Origin: Novosphingobium sediminis | GTDB taxonomy: Bacteria > Pseudomonadota > Alphaproteobacteria > Sphingomonadales > Sphingomonadaceae | Direction of reading: 5' to 3' | NCBI RefSeq assembly: GCF_007991615.1 | Contig: NZ_BJYR01000013.1 | Coordinates: 186,001 to 250,000, forward strand | Length of the DNA stretch: 64,000 nucleotides | In this document: positions 52,975 to 61,406 of the stretch, piece after piece | Position numbering within the stretch: the first letter of the stretch is position 1 | How the letters are laid out: each line of letters begins with the position of its first letter | Notes under the pieces: generated by a model | Databases searched by the model: none | What the model was told of the DNA's origin: nothing | The model's input: only the letters and a program-made list of their open reading frames with translations | Made by a program: the position numbers and the translations under genes

Positions 52975-53793
52975 ATGGACATGCACACTGATGGATTCGC
53001 GCGTCTTCTGCGCGAATGGCGCCACAAGCGGCGCTGGTCGCAGCTCGACCTTGCGCTGACCTCGGGTGTCTCGCAGCGCCATATCAGCTTCCTCGAATCG
53101 ACGCGTGCCAGTCCCAGCCGGGCGATGATCCTGCAACTGAGCGAGGCACTCGAGGTCCCGCTGCGCGAGCGCAACCTGTGGCTGACCGCGGCGGGCTTCG
53201 CGCCGCTCTACCGCACGCGCACGCTGGATGATCCGCAGATGGCGCAGATCATGGGCGCGGTGCGCATGATGCTGAGCGCGCATGAGCCGTTTCCGGCGCT
53301 GGCGCTTGACCGCGCATGGAATGTGCTGCTCGCCAACCGGCCCTTCGAAGCGCTGACGGCCATGCTGGGTGCCGATCTCTGGGACCGCGTGAACGGAACC
53401 GACAGCGCGGGCGAGCGCAACCTGATGCGGCTGTTCTTCCACCCCCAGGGCATCCGTCCGCTCATCACGAACTGGGCCGCGGTCGGCCCGCTGCTGTGGC
53501 AGCGCGCGACGCGCGAGGCGCACGAACTGGGCGGGGCGGACATGCAGGCGGTACTCGATGAGCTGGCCCCGTTTCAGGAGCCTGAGGTGCTCTGGTCGGC
53601 GATGGACAGCGCGTTGCTGCCGGTGGTGCCGTTCAAGCTGGCGCTGGGCGAGCAGCGGCTGGCGCTCTTTGCGGTGATCGCCACGTTCGGGACCGCGCAG
53701 GATGTGACAACCGACGAACTGCGGTTCGAAACGCTGTTTCCCGCCGATGCCGCGACCGAAGCGCTGTTTCGCCAACTGCCCCTGCCGCAATAG
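52975..53793 (+). CDS. XRE-family regulator with MmyB-like ligand domain
   Basis: A 272-residue regulator. Residues 8-60 are a Cro/CI-type helix-turn-helix (LLREWRHKRRWSQLDLALTSGVSQRHISFLE). The remainder is the MmyB/MltR-type ligand-binding fold with LALDRAWNVLLANRPFEAL and NLMRLFFHPQGIRPLITNW, a PAS-like pocket. The matching palindromes before this gene and before the next one indicate that it controls both. ATG 52975 is the first start after the operator; MDMH at the N-terminus offers a second ATG two codons later. Confidence 0.9.
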   Translation: MDMHTDGFARLLREWRHKRRWSQLDLALTSGVSQRHISFLESTRASPSRAMILQLSEALEVPLRERNLWLTAAGFAPLYRTRTLDDPQMAQIMGAVRMMLSAHEPFPALALDRAWNVLLANRPFEALTAMLGADLWDRVNGTDSAGERNLMRLFFHPQGIRPLITNWAAVGPLLWQRATREAHELGGADMQAVLDELAPFQEPEVLWSAMDSALLPVVPFKLALGEQRLALFAVIATFGTAQDVTTDELRFETLFPADAATEALFRQLPLPQ

Positions 53794-53802
53794 CTGCCCT
53801 CC

Positions 53803-53822
53803 GATAACCTCCGGCGTAATTG
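53803..53822. promoter_or_regulatory. candidate operator of the XRE regulator, site 2
   Basis: GATAACCTCCGGCGTAATTG; its reverse complement aligns with site 1 (AATTAC--C--AGGTTAT). It is followed by ATGTCGCAGCCGG, the inverted form of a block that also follows site 1. It lies about 59 bases before the downstream start. Confidence 0.6.
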
Positions 53823-53880
53823 GCAGCATGTCGCAGCCGGTTCATCCTCTCCCTCGCCAAGAAGGACAAGGAGAGAACCG

Positions 53881-54255
53881 ATGAGCCCGCTCGAAACTAT
53901 AAAGGCCTTCATGAAGGCGATGGAGGCGCTCGATTACGATACCGCGCTCCAGTTTGTCGCGGATACCTGCGAATATACGAACCCGCCGCCGATCGGCACC
54001 GTCATCGGGCCCGCCGCGGTGCGCGCGGTGCTGGAGCCGTTCTTTGCACCGGCGCTGGAGAACGACTTCGTGATCCTGCGCGAACTGGCCGCCGGACCGA
54101 TCGTGATGCTCGAACGGCTGGACCGCCACCGCCTTGCGGACAAGTGGGTCGAACTGCCGGTGACCGGCGTCTACGAAGTCGAGAACGGCAAGATCACCTA
54201 CTGGCGCGACTATTTCGACGCGGCCACGATCCTTTCGCAGTGGCCGACGGGCTGA
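53881..54255 (+). CDS. limonene-1,2-epoxide hydrolase-like (SnoaL fold) protein
   Basis: A 124-residue cone-shaped SnoaL/NTF2-fold protein. The epoxide-hydrolase triad seems present: Arg79 and Asp81 in LERLDRH and Asp110 in ITYWRDYFD, with KWVELPVTGVYEVENGKI between, as in limonene-1,2-epoxide hydrolases. It would add water to an epoxide or related small substrate in the cytosol. ACAAGGAGAGAACCG precedes the ATG. The operator shared with the XRE gene suggests induction by the same ligand, perhaps the substrate. A strong terminator follows. Confidence 0.85.
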   Translation: MSPLETIKAFMKAMEALDYDTALQFVADTCEYTNPPPIGTVIGPAAVRAVLEPFFAPALENDFVILRELAAGPIVMLERLDRHRLADKWVELPVTGVYEVENGKITYWRDYFDAATILSQWPTG

Positions 54256-54264
54256 GCGCCAACG

Positions 54265-54302
54265 AAAAGGGGCTGGCGAACCCAGGTCCGCCAGCCCCTT
54301 TT
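54265..54302. terminator. bidirectional terminator between the epoxide-hydrolase-like gene and degP
   Basis: AAAAGGGGCTGGCG (54265-54278) pairs perfectly with CGCCAGCCCCTTTT (54289-54302) around ten bases. The A and T ends make it functional on both strands. Confidence 0.92.
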
Positions 54303-54319
54303 CATGTCCTGAAGACCAA

Positions 54320-55870
54320 TCAGCGGATGCGGATCGGCAGGTAGAGCGCAGGCTGGCCGCGGCGCTGGATGCGCAGCAGCACCGCTTCGCGGTTCTCCGT
54401 CTTGGCCTGCCGCACGATCGCTTCGAGATCGGCGGCGGTCGCTACCGGCTTGTAGTTGGCCGAAAGCACGATGTCGCCGCGCTGCAGGCCCTTGGCCGCA
54501 GCATCCGCCGAATCGTCGACCGCGGTGATGACCACGCCCTTGGTGTCCTCGCTCGCGCCGAGCTGGCGGGCGATCTGCGGGGTCAGCGGGATCGCCGCGA
54601 TGCCGAGCGCCTGCTGGACCACGGGGCCGGCAGGCTTGGCCGGCTTGGCCTGACCGCCGCCGAAGCCGTTGTCGTCGCCCTGCTGCGCATCGGGGTCGAA
54701 AGTCTGCTGGGCGAGTTCTTCCTCGCTCGGCCGCTTGCCGACAACCGCCTGCACCGTCAGGCGCTGGCCGTTGCGGATGAGGTCGATCGGGATGCGCTTG
54801 CCCGGCGCGGTGTTCGCCACGATGAACGAGAGGGTCTGGTCCGGCGTCACGTCCTTGCTGTCGACGCGGACCACAACGTCACCCGGCTGCATGCCGGCCT
54901 TGGCCGCGCCCTGACCGGGCTCGACCGACTGGATGAACTCGCCGCGGTTCTTGGCAAGGCCGAGGCTGGCGGCGAGATCGTCGGACAGCTGCTGGATGCG
55001 CACGCCGAGGTAGCCGCGCTCGATCGCCTGACCGGTGCGCAGCTTTTCGACGATGGGTGCGGCGATTTCAGCGGGGATCGCGAAGCCGATACCGACGCTG
55101 CCGCCGGTGGGCGAGAAGATCGCGTTGTTGATGCCGATGACGTTGCCCGCCATGTCGAACATCGGGCCGCCCGAGTTGCCGCGGTTGATCGAGGCGTCGG
55201 TCTGCAGGTAGCGGTCGTAGGCCGAGCCCGAACCGGTGTTGCGATAGACCGCCGAGATGATGCCGCTGGTGACAGTGCCGCCAAGGCCGAACGGATTGCC
55301 GATGGCGATGATCCAGTCACCCACGCGGGCGTGGCGCGAATCGCCGAACTTCACGAACGGGAAGGGCTTCGGCCCCGAGATCTTGAGCACGGCAAGGTCG
55401 GAGGCGGCATCGCGCCCGACGAGCTTCGCCGGATAGTCGGTGCCGTCGGTCATGGTGACGGTGATCGATTCGATCTCACCCTGACCTTCGGCGGTGATGA
55501 CGTGGTTGTTGGTGACGACATAGCCATCGGCCGAAACGAGGAAGCCCGAACCGAGCGACTGCGCCTCACGCGTCTGCGGCTGGCCGCCGCCGCCCTGCCC
55601 GCCGCCGAACAGATCGCTGAACGGCGTGCCGGCGAAGGGATTGTTGTTTTGCACCTTCACGCGCTGGCGGGTCGAGATGTTGACCACTGCCGGCTGCAGC
55701 TGCTGGGTGAGATCGGCGAAGCTGGCGGGGGCACCGCCGCGCGGGACGACCGATTGCATCTGCGCCGAATCGTTCTGCGCCACCTGGGCTCCGGCCGGGA
55801 AGCCCGTCGTCAGGGTCAGCGCGCTGCCGGCGAGGAGCAGCGCCGTAGTTACTCCATAAGCGTATCGCAC
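54320..55870 (-). CDS. degP: periplasmic serine protease DegP/HtrA (Do type)
   Basis: A 516-residue envelope protease/chaperone. A signal peptide ends around GFPAGA-QVA. The trypsin-like domain has the triad His123 (TNNHVI), Asp158 (ASDLAVL) and Ser233 (RGNSGGP). Two PDZ domains follow: ERGYLGVRIQQLSDDLAASLGL with GAAKAGMQPGDVVVRVD, and a second near the C-terminus (KGLQRGDIVLSANYKPV). A Gly/Gln-rich loop (GGGQGGGGQPQ) lies near residue 90. It removes misfolded envelope proteins. It reads in the same direction as hflK-hflC just upstream, forming a protein-quality cluster. Confidence 0.95.
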   Translation of the reverse strand: MRYAYGVTTALLLAGSALTLTTGFPAGAQVAQNDSAQMQSVVPRGGAPASFADLTQQLQPAVVNISTRQRVKVQNNNPFAGTPFSDLFGGGQGGGGQPQTREAQSLGSGFLVSADGYVVTNNHVITAEGQGEIESITVTMTDGTDYPAKLVGRDAASDLAVLKISGPKPFPFVKFGDSRHARVGDWIIAIGNPFGLGGTVTSGIISAVYRNTGSGSAYDRYLQTDASINRGNSGGPMFDMAGNVIGINNAIFSPTGGSVGIGFAIPAEIAAPIVEKLRTGQAIERGYLGVRIQQLSDDLAASLGLAKNRGEFIQSVEPGQGAAKAGMQPGDVVVRVDSKDVTPDQTLSFIVANTAPGKRIPIDLIRNGQRLTVQAVVGKRPSEEELAQQTFDPDAQQGDDNGFGGGQAKPAKPAGPVVQQALGIAAIPLTPQIARQLGASEDTKGVVITAVDDSADAAAKGLQRGDIVLSANYKPVATAADLEAIVRQAKTENREAVLLRIQRRGQPALYLPIRIR

Positions 55871-56009
55871 TTAGCAAATCCTCTTCATCTCAGCGGCGGT
55901 TTGCGGATGCCCGCACCCCTGGTCCCCGGTCCGATTCCGCGTGCCCAGTTTTCACAACCGGGCGCATGAACCGGGATTGAATAACATGCTCGTCAGCTGT
56001 CGCGGACGG

Positions 56010-56867
56010 TTACTTGCCGCCCCTGAACTGACGCAGATAGGCATTGTCAGGCGAAAGCACGATCGAGGTGCTGTTGTCCTTCTGCGAGAAGGTATAGTCG
56101 TAGCTCTTCATCGCCCGGTAGAAATCGTAGAAATCCGGGTCCTTGCCAAAGCTTTCCGCATAGACCTTGGCAGCGGTCGCCTCGGCTGTGGCCTGAATGA
56201 TCTGCGCGTTCTTCTGGCCTTCGGCGCGGATCGTGGCCGCTTCCTGCTGGCGGGCGGTGGCCATCCGGGTAAAGGCGGAATCGAGCGGCGCGCCATCGGG
56301 CAGGTCCGCCCGCTTGATCCGCACGTCGATCACCTGCGCGCCGTATTCACGCGCTTCCTTGTCGAGCCCCTTGCGGATGTTGATCATGGCCTGCCCGCGA
56401 TCCGCGGTCAGCAGCGAGCCGAAGGTGCGCTTGCCCAGTTCCTGACGCAACACCGAGTTGAGGATCGGCTGGAGCTGTTCGGCCACCTTGTCGACCGTGC
56501 CGGCGGTTTCGTACATCTTGACCGGATCGATCACGCGGAACCGCGCATAGGCATCCACTTCGAGGCGGCGCTGGTCTGCCGAAGTGACCTGCTGGCGTTC
56601 GAGATCGACATCGAGCACGCGCTTGTCGATCCGCACGACCTGCTCGAAGAACGGGATGCGCCAAGTGATCCCGGCGCCGGTCTGGCCAAAATCGGCATTG
56701 GGGCGGAAGCGGTTGACCACGCGGTTGGGCTCGCCCAGCCGGACGATCACGGCCTGCTCCTGCTCGCCCACCACGGTGACGCAACTGAGCAGCACGACGA
56801 CGCCGACGGCCAGCGCAACAAGCACGGCCTTCTGTTCCTGCCACAAGTGGATCAGGGTCTGTTCCAT
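56010..56867 (-). CDS. hflC: FtsH protease modulator HflC
   Basis: A 285-residue SPFH protein with an N-terminal membrane anchor (AVLVALAVGVVVLLSCVTVVG). The SPFH domain has VIVRLGEPNRVVNRF, GITWRIPFFEQVVRIDKRVLDVD and VIDVRIKRADLPDGA. The end, TATARQQEAATIRAEGQKNAQIIQA-like, is the usual coiled region followed by YDFYRAMKSYDYTFSQKDNSTSIVLSPDNAYLRQF (in parts), diagnostic of HflC. It forms a cage with HflK around FtsH. It starts one base after hflK ends. Confidence 0.95.
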   Translation of the reverse strand: MEQTLIHLWQEQKAVLVALAVGVVVLLSCVTVVGEQEQAVIVRLGEPNRVVNRFRPNADFGQTGAGITWRIPFFEQVVRIDKRVLDVDLERQQVTSADQRRLEVDAYARFRVIDPVKMYETAGTVDKVAEQLQPILNSVLRQELGKRTFGSLLTADRGQAMINIRKGLDKEAREYGAQVIDVRIKRADLPDGAPLDSAFTRMATARQQEAATIRAEGQKNAQIIQATAEATAAKVYAESFGKDPDFYDFYRAMKSYDYTFSQKDNSTSIVLSPDNAYLRQFRGGK

Positions 56868-56868
56868 C

Positions 56869-58032
56869 TCAGCGGCGCTCCCCGTTTGCGGCCGGATCGG
56901 CAGGCGGGGTCTGCTTGATCCCCGGCAGCGGCAGGTAGGACATGACCCCCTGCGTTTCGACGATCACCTTGTCGGTCTTGCTCAGCACGCGCTCCATCGT
57001 GTCGTAATACATGCGTCGGCGGGTCACTTCGGGGGCGAGCTTGTACTGCTCGTAGACCTTGTCGAACGCGGTCGCCTCGCCCTGCGCGCGCTGCGTGATC
57101 TGCTGCGCATAGGCTTCGGCGCGGTTGATATCGCTCTGTGCATCCTGCTGTGCGGCAAGCACTTCCTTGAAGGCATCGACCACCTTGGCCGGCGGGTCGG
57201 TCTTCTTGATTTCCACGCCCTGGATCTTCACGCCCGAGCGATAGGCATCGAGAATGCGCTGCATCCGCTCGCGCACGTTGGCCTCGATCGAGGCGCGGCC
57301 TGAGCCCATCGCGTCGTTCAGGGTCACTTCGGCGATCGACTGGCGCATCGCGGCCTCGGCCACTTCCTTCACCGTCGCATCGGGTTCGGCGAGCTGGAAG
57401 GTGTAGAGCTTGAGGTCCTTGATGTTCCAGCGGACGAGGTAGGTAAGGTCGACGAGGTTCTGGTCGCCCGTCAGCATCAGGCGTTCGCCATCGCCTTCGG
57501 GAATGGAATCGCGGCGGATCGAGGTGACGTCCTCGACGGTCACGGCCTGAATCGGCCAGGGCAAGGTGACCGAGACGCCGGAATCGATGGTGCGGCTATA
57601 GGCGCCGAATGTGGTGACAATGCCCTTCTCCTGCGGCGAGACGCGGTGAATCATCGTGGCGCCGAGCCAGATCAGCGCGACGAGGCCAATCGCGACCGGC
57701 ACCCACGAGCCGCCGTCCGGGCGCTGGGGCAGGCGGAAGCTGGAACCGCCACCAGAGCCGCTACCACCGCCGCCGCTGCCGCCACCGCGGCGCTTGAACA
57801 GATCTTCGAGGGTTTGCCCGCGGCGCCCATCGCCCGAGCTGGGCGGCAACCACGGGTTGCGCGGGCCGTTGCCGCGCGGCGGTGGCGGGGGGCTTTCGGG
57901 TGCGGGTTCGCCGCCCTCGTCCGCCGGTTCGCCCGAAGGCTCCCCGCTCCCCGTTTCGCCTGTGCCCCATGGGCTCTTCTTGCCGGCCATGGCCAGACCG
58001 ATCCGCGACATTCGTCCACCGAAAGAAATCAT
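56869..58032 (-). CDS. hflK: FtsH protease modulator HflK
   Basis: A 387-residue SPFH partner of HflC. The cytoplasmic N-terminus is Pro/Gly-rich with a GGGSGGGGSGSGGG-like linker, then a membrane helix (WVPVAIGLVALIWLGATM) and the SPFH domain (FGAYSRTIDSGVSVTLPWP, LTGDQNLVDLTYLVRWNI, IQGVEIKKTDPPAKVVDAFKEVLAAQQ in parts). Three start codons are possible (58032, 58011, 57990); MAGKKSPWG at 57990 matches the usual HflK start best, but the longest frame is given. HflKC restrains FtsH activity on membrane proteins. Order hflK-hflC-degP is common. Confidence 0.94.
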   Translation of the reverse strand: MISFGGRMSRIGLAMAGKKSPWGTGETGSGEPSGEPADEGGEPAPESPPPPPRGNGPRNPWLPPSSGDGRRGQTLEDLFKRRGGGSGGGGSGSGGGSSFRLPQRPDGGSWVPVAIGLVALIWLGATMIHRVSPQEKGIVTTFGAYSRTIDSGVSVTLPWPIQAVTVEDVTSIRRDSIPEGDGERLMLTGDQNLVDLTYLVRWNIKDLKLYTFQLAEPDATVKEVAEAAMRQSIAEVTLNDAMGSGRASIEANVRERMQRILDAYRSGVKIQGVEIKKTDPPAKVVDAFKEVLAAQQDAQSDINRAEAYAQQITQRAQGEATAFDKVYEQYKLAPEVTRRRMYYDTMERVLSKTDKVIVETQGVMSYLPLPGIKQTPPADPAANGERR

Positions 58033-58143
58033 ACCAAGGACTATAGGTACGCTCTTCGGTTAAAAACAGTGTCTCCCTGCCAAAATTCCTCTGCTAGGGG
58101 GCGTCCGTTAGGGCATAGGCTCCGCTAGGATGGGAATACGGGT

Positions 58144-59109
58144 TTGAGCCTCGATCAGACAGCACTTGAACAGGCCGTACGCATGGCCGCAGGCGCGCGG
58201 TTGCAGACGGTGAAGGCGGATGGCGAAACCGCCTCCGTGATCCTCGAAGTGAGCGGTCTCGACCGCGCGGGGCGCGATGCGCTTGAAGCGAAAGTGAAGG
58301 AGGCTGCGCGCGCCGCCGGGGCCGCCGATGTACGCGTGGGGATGACCGCCGAGCGCGTCACGCGGCGCATCGTCGCGGTCGGTTCGGGCAAGGGCGGCGT
58401 CGGCAAGTCGACGCTTTCGGCCAACCTAGCGGTCGCCATGGCGAAGCTGGGCCGCAAGGTCGGTCTTGTCGATGCGGATATCTACGGCCCCTCGCAGCCG
58501 CGCCTGCTCGCAACCGAGGGCCGCAAGCCCGAAGCCGAGAACCAGAAGATCCACCCGGTACAAAGTCCGTGGGGCGTGCCGATGCTCTCGATGGGCCACC
58601 TCGTGCAGCCCGGGCAGGCCATTGCGTGGCGCGGCCCGATGGCGGGCAATGCGCTTGGCCAGCTGATCGATGCGCATTGGGGTGATGCCGAGATCATCGT
58701 TGTCGATCTGCCGCCCGGCACTGGCGACGTGCAGCTGACCATGCTGCAGAAGCACAAGCCGGCGGGTGCGGTGATCGTCTCCACCCCGCAGGATCTGGCG
58801 CTGATGGATGCGGCGCGGGCGATCCGGCTGTTCGAACAGGGTGACGTGCCGCTGATCGGGATGGTCGAGAACATGGCGGGCTACGTTTGCCCGCATTGCG
58901 GCGAAAGCAGCGATCCTTTCGGTCAGGGCGGCGCGGAAGCCGCCGCCAAGACGATGGGCCTGCCGTTCCTTGGCCGCGTGCCGCTGAACCTCTCGATCCG
59001 CCAGTCCAGCGATGCGGGCGAGCCGCCCGCCGCAGGCAATAGCTCGGAGGCCGCGATCTTCGCCGGCATCGCCCAGCGCGTGCTCGACTGGCTGGACGTG
59101 AATCCCTGA
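58144..59109 (+). CDS. mrp: Mrp/NBP35-type iron-sulfur carrier ATPase
   Basis: A 321-residue P-loop protein that binds and transfers Fe-S clusters. An N-terminal DUF59-like remnant (residues 1-70) precedes the deviant Walker A VGSGKGGVGKST at 79-90. Family blocks are DADIYGPSQPRL, WRGPMAGNALGQLI, VDLPPGTGDVQLT and VENMAGYVCPHC with the cluster-binding pair Cys249/Cys252. The start appears to be TTG at 58144; a nearby ATG at 58130 is out of frame. Its stop overlaps the molybdenum hydroxylase gene in TGATG, which may reflect a need for Fe-S or cofactor supply. Confidence 0.93.
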   Translation: MSLDQTALEQAVRMAAGARLQTVKADGETASVILEVSGLDRAGRDALEAKVKEAARAAGAADVRVGMTAERVTRRIVAVGSGKGGVGKSTLSANLAVAMAKLGRKVGLVDADIYGPSQPRLLATEGRKPEAENQKIHPVQSPWGVPMLSMGHLVQPGQAIAWRGPMAGNALGQLIDAHWGDAEIIVVDLPPGTGDVQLTMLQKHKPAGAVIVSTPQDLALMDAARAIRLFEQGDVPLIGMVENMAGYVCPHCGESSDPFGQGGAEAAAKTMGLPFLGRVPLNLSIRQSSDAGEPPAAGNSSEAAIFAGIAQRVLDWLDVNP

Positions 59110-61397
59110 TGCGGCTTACTCGGCGCGGGCTGCTGATCGGCGCTGGCGGCGCAGGTGCGCTGCTGGTCGCCTTTGCAGTTTCGTCGCGCCGCTATGCCAG
59201 CGCGCTGGTCGCCGGGCCGGACGAACATGTGTTCGACAGCTTCATCCGGCTGGCCAAGGATGGTGCGATCAGCGTTGCCGTGCCGGTCTGCGAGATGGGG
59301 CAGGGCATTTCCACGCTGATGGCGCAGATCGTGGCGGTGGAGCTGGGTGCGGACTGGAAGCGGGTGGGTGTCGAGCCCGCACCGCCCAGCCCGGTCTACG
59401 GCGATCCGGTGCTCGCCGCGCGCTGGGCCCCGCTGTGGCAGCCGCGCTATTTCCCGGCGTTGGCCGATACTCCCGACGACTGGCTGGCGCGGATGCATGC
59501 CGAGCGCGAGCCGATGATGATAACCGCCGAGGGCACGGCCATTGCTGCCTTCGAGGCGCACTTGCGGGCCGCTGCGGCGGGCCTGCGTGCGATGCTGATG
59601 CAGGCGGCAGCGGCACAGTGGAACGTCGGCTGGGAAACGCTCGATACGGCGGGGCATTTCGTCGTGAACGGCAAGCAACGCCTTGCGTTTGCCGCGCTGA
59701 TCCCGGCGGCGATGGACTACGACCCGCCCGAGCCGCCTGCCCTGCGCGCGGAGCCGCCGAAGGAGCGGCCCGGCCAGTTCCCCGATGGTGCGCGCCCGCG
59801 CTATCCCCGGCTGGACCTGCCCCCCAAGGCCGATGGCAGCTTCGTCTTCGCGGGTGATGTTCGCGTGCCGGGCATGGTCCATGCCGCGATTGTTCACGGG
59901 CCGCAGGGCGATACCGTGCTTTCCACGCTTGATCGCAAGGCGGCAGAGGCCATTCCGGGCGTTGTCGGCGTGGTGCAATCGAAGCGCTGGGTCGCGGCCG
60001 CGGCCAAGACTTGGCACGCTGCGCACAAGGCGGTGCTCGCGCTGGAGCCGCGTTTCCATGCGGCGGGGCGGATTGCCGATTCCTCCGCGCTCGATACCCG
60101 CATCGACGCCGCGCTGCGCAAGGGGGCGGCCACCCGGCTCCTTGCCGAAGGTGACCCCGATCCCCTGCTTGCCAAGCCAAGCCTCACTGCGCGGTATGAT
60201 GTGGAGCCTGCGCTTCACGCCCCGCTGGAAACGGCCACCGCAACGGCGCGGCTCACCGGCGGCAAGCTCGAGCTCTGGCTCGCCACGCAGGCGCCCGAAC
60301 TCGTGCGGCGGCAGGCCGCGCGCGCGGCGGGTGTCTCGCGGCGGAGCGTCGTGATCTATCCCATGCACGCGGGCGGCAGTTTCGATGCGCGGCTCGATTG
60401 CCGGATCGCGGTCGAGGCGGTGGAGATCGCCAAGGCGCTTGGGCGTCCGGTGCAGCTGATGTGGAGCCGCTGGGAGGAATCGCTCGCCGGCTACCCCCGC
60501 ACGCCGGTCTCGGCGCTGCTGTCCGCCTCGATCGGGCCTGACAAGCGCCAGTTGCTCGGGTGGCGAACGCGCATGGCGTTGCCGGCCACGGCCATCGAAG
60601 CGGGCGCGCGGCTGCTCGACGGAATGGAGGCGGTGGATGCACAGGCCGCCGCCAAGGGGCGTGCCGATCCGCTCGCCTGCGAAGGCGCGATGCCGCTCTA
60701 TGCCATTCCCGAACGGGCGGTGGATCACGTGCCGGTCACACTGCCGCTGCCGACCGCGCGCTATCGCGGCAACGCCCATGGCTACAGCGCGTTCTTCACC
60801 GAAAGCTTCATCGACGAATGCGCGCATTTCGGCGGGGCCGAGCCGCTTTCGTACCGCATCGGCATGCTCACCGGGCAGCCGCGACTGGCCGCCTGCCTTG
60901 TCGGCGCGGCGCGGATGGCGATGTGGGGCGGCGGGGCAGATGCCTCGGGGCAGGGCATCGCGTGCCACCGCATGGACCTCGCCGCGCCCGAAGGCCTGCG
61001 CAGCGGTTTCATCGCCGTGGTCGCCACGGCGCGGCAGGAGGAAGGCGCGATCCGGGTAGACCAGCTGACCGCGTGGCTCGATATCGGGCGGATCGTGAAT
61101 GTCGATATCGCCCGCCAGCAGGTCGAGGGCGGCATGCTCTTCGCGCTGGCGCAGGCGATCGGCGGCAGCACGGCCTATGCGGCAGGCCTGCCCACGGCGG
61201 GCCGCCTTTCGCAATTGGGTCTGCCCCTGCTTGCCGATTGCCCCAAGGTTGATATTGCGTTTGCCGAGTCGGACGAGCAACCGTTCGACCCGGGCGAACT
61301 CGCCACCACCGCAGTCGCACCGGCCATTGCCAACGCGCTGTTTTCTGCCACAGGACTGCGCTTCCGCCGCCTTCCGCTGCTTTCCGAAGGGCTTTGA
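59109..61397 (+). CDS. xanthine-dehydrogenase-family molybdopterin-binding subunit (isoquinoline 1-oxidoreductase beta-like)
   Basis: A 762-residue large subunit of a molybdenum hydroxylase. The N-terminus has a twin-arginine-like signal (RLTRRGLLIGAGGAGALLVAF), so export folded to the periplasm is likely. Molybdopterin regions include VCEMGQGISTLMAQIVAVELG, GNAHGYSAFFTESFIDECAH and the active-site glutamate in DPGELATTAVAPAIANALF (GEP or GEA in relatives). The length matches IorB. Its usual 2Fe-2S partner (IorA) is not next to it in this window, which is unusual. It overlaps mrp by one base and precedes hemH by nine bases. The substrate is unknown (N-heterocycle or aldehyde). Confidence 0.85.
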   Translation: MRLTRRGLLIGAGGAGALLVAFAVSSRRYASALVAGPDEHVFDSFIRLAKDGAISVAVPVCEMGQGISTLMAQIVAVELGADWKRVGVEPAPPSPVYGDPVLAARWAPLWQPRYFPALADTPDDWLARMHAEREPMMITAEGTAIAAFEAHLRAAAAGLRAMLMQAAAAQWNVGWETLDTAGHFVVNGKQRLAFAALIPAAMDYDPPEPPALRAEPPKERPGQFPDGARPRYPRLDLPPKADGSFVFAGDVRVPGMVHAAIVHGPQGDTVLSTLDRKAAEAIPGVVGVVQSKRWVAAAAKTWHAAHKAVLALEPRFHAAGRIADSSALDTRIDAALRKGAATRLLAEGDPDPLLAKPSLTARYDVEPALHAPLETATATARLTGGKLELWLATQAPELVRRQAARAAGVSRRSVVIYPMHAGGSFDARLDCRIAVEAVEIAKALGRPVQLMWSRWEESLAGYPRTPVSALLSASIGPDKRQLLGWRTRMALPATAIEAGARLLDGMEAVDAQAAAKGRADPLACEGAMPLYAIPERAVDHVPVTLPLPTARYRGNAHGYSAFFTESFIDECAHFGGAEPLSYRIGMLTGQPRLAACLVGAARMAMWGGGADASGQGIACHRMDLAAPEGLRSGFIAVVATARQEEGAIRVDQLTAWLDIGRIVNVDIARQQVEGGMLFALAQAIGGSTAYAAGLPTAGRLSQLGLPLLADCPKVDIAFAESDEQPFDPGELATTAVAPAIANALFSATGLRFRRLPLLSEGL

Positions 61398-61406
61398 GCC
61401 AGTACC

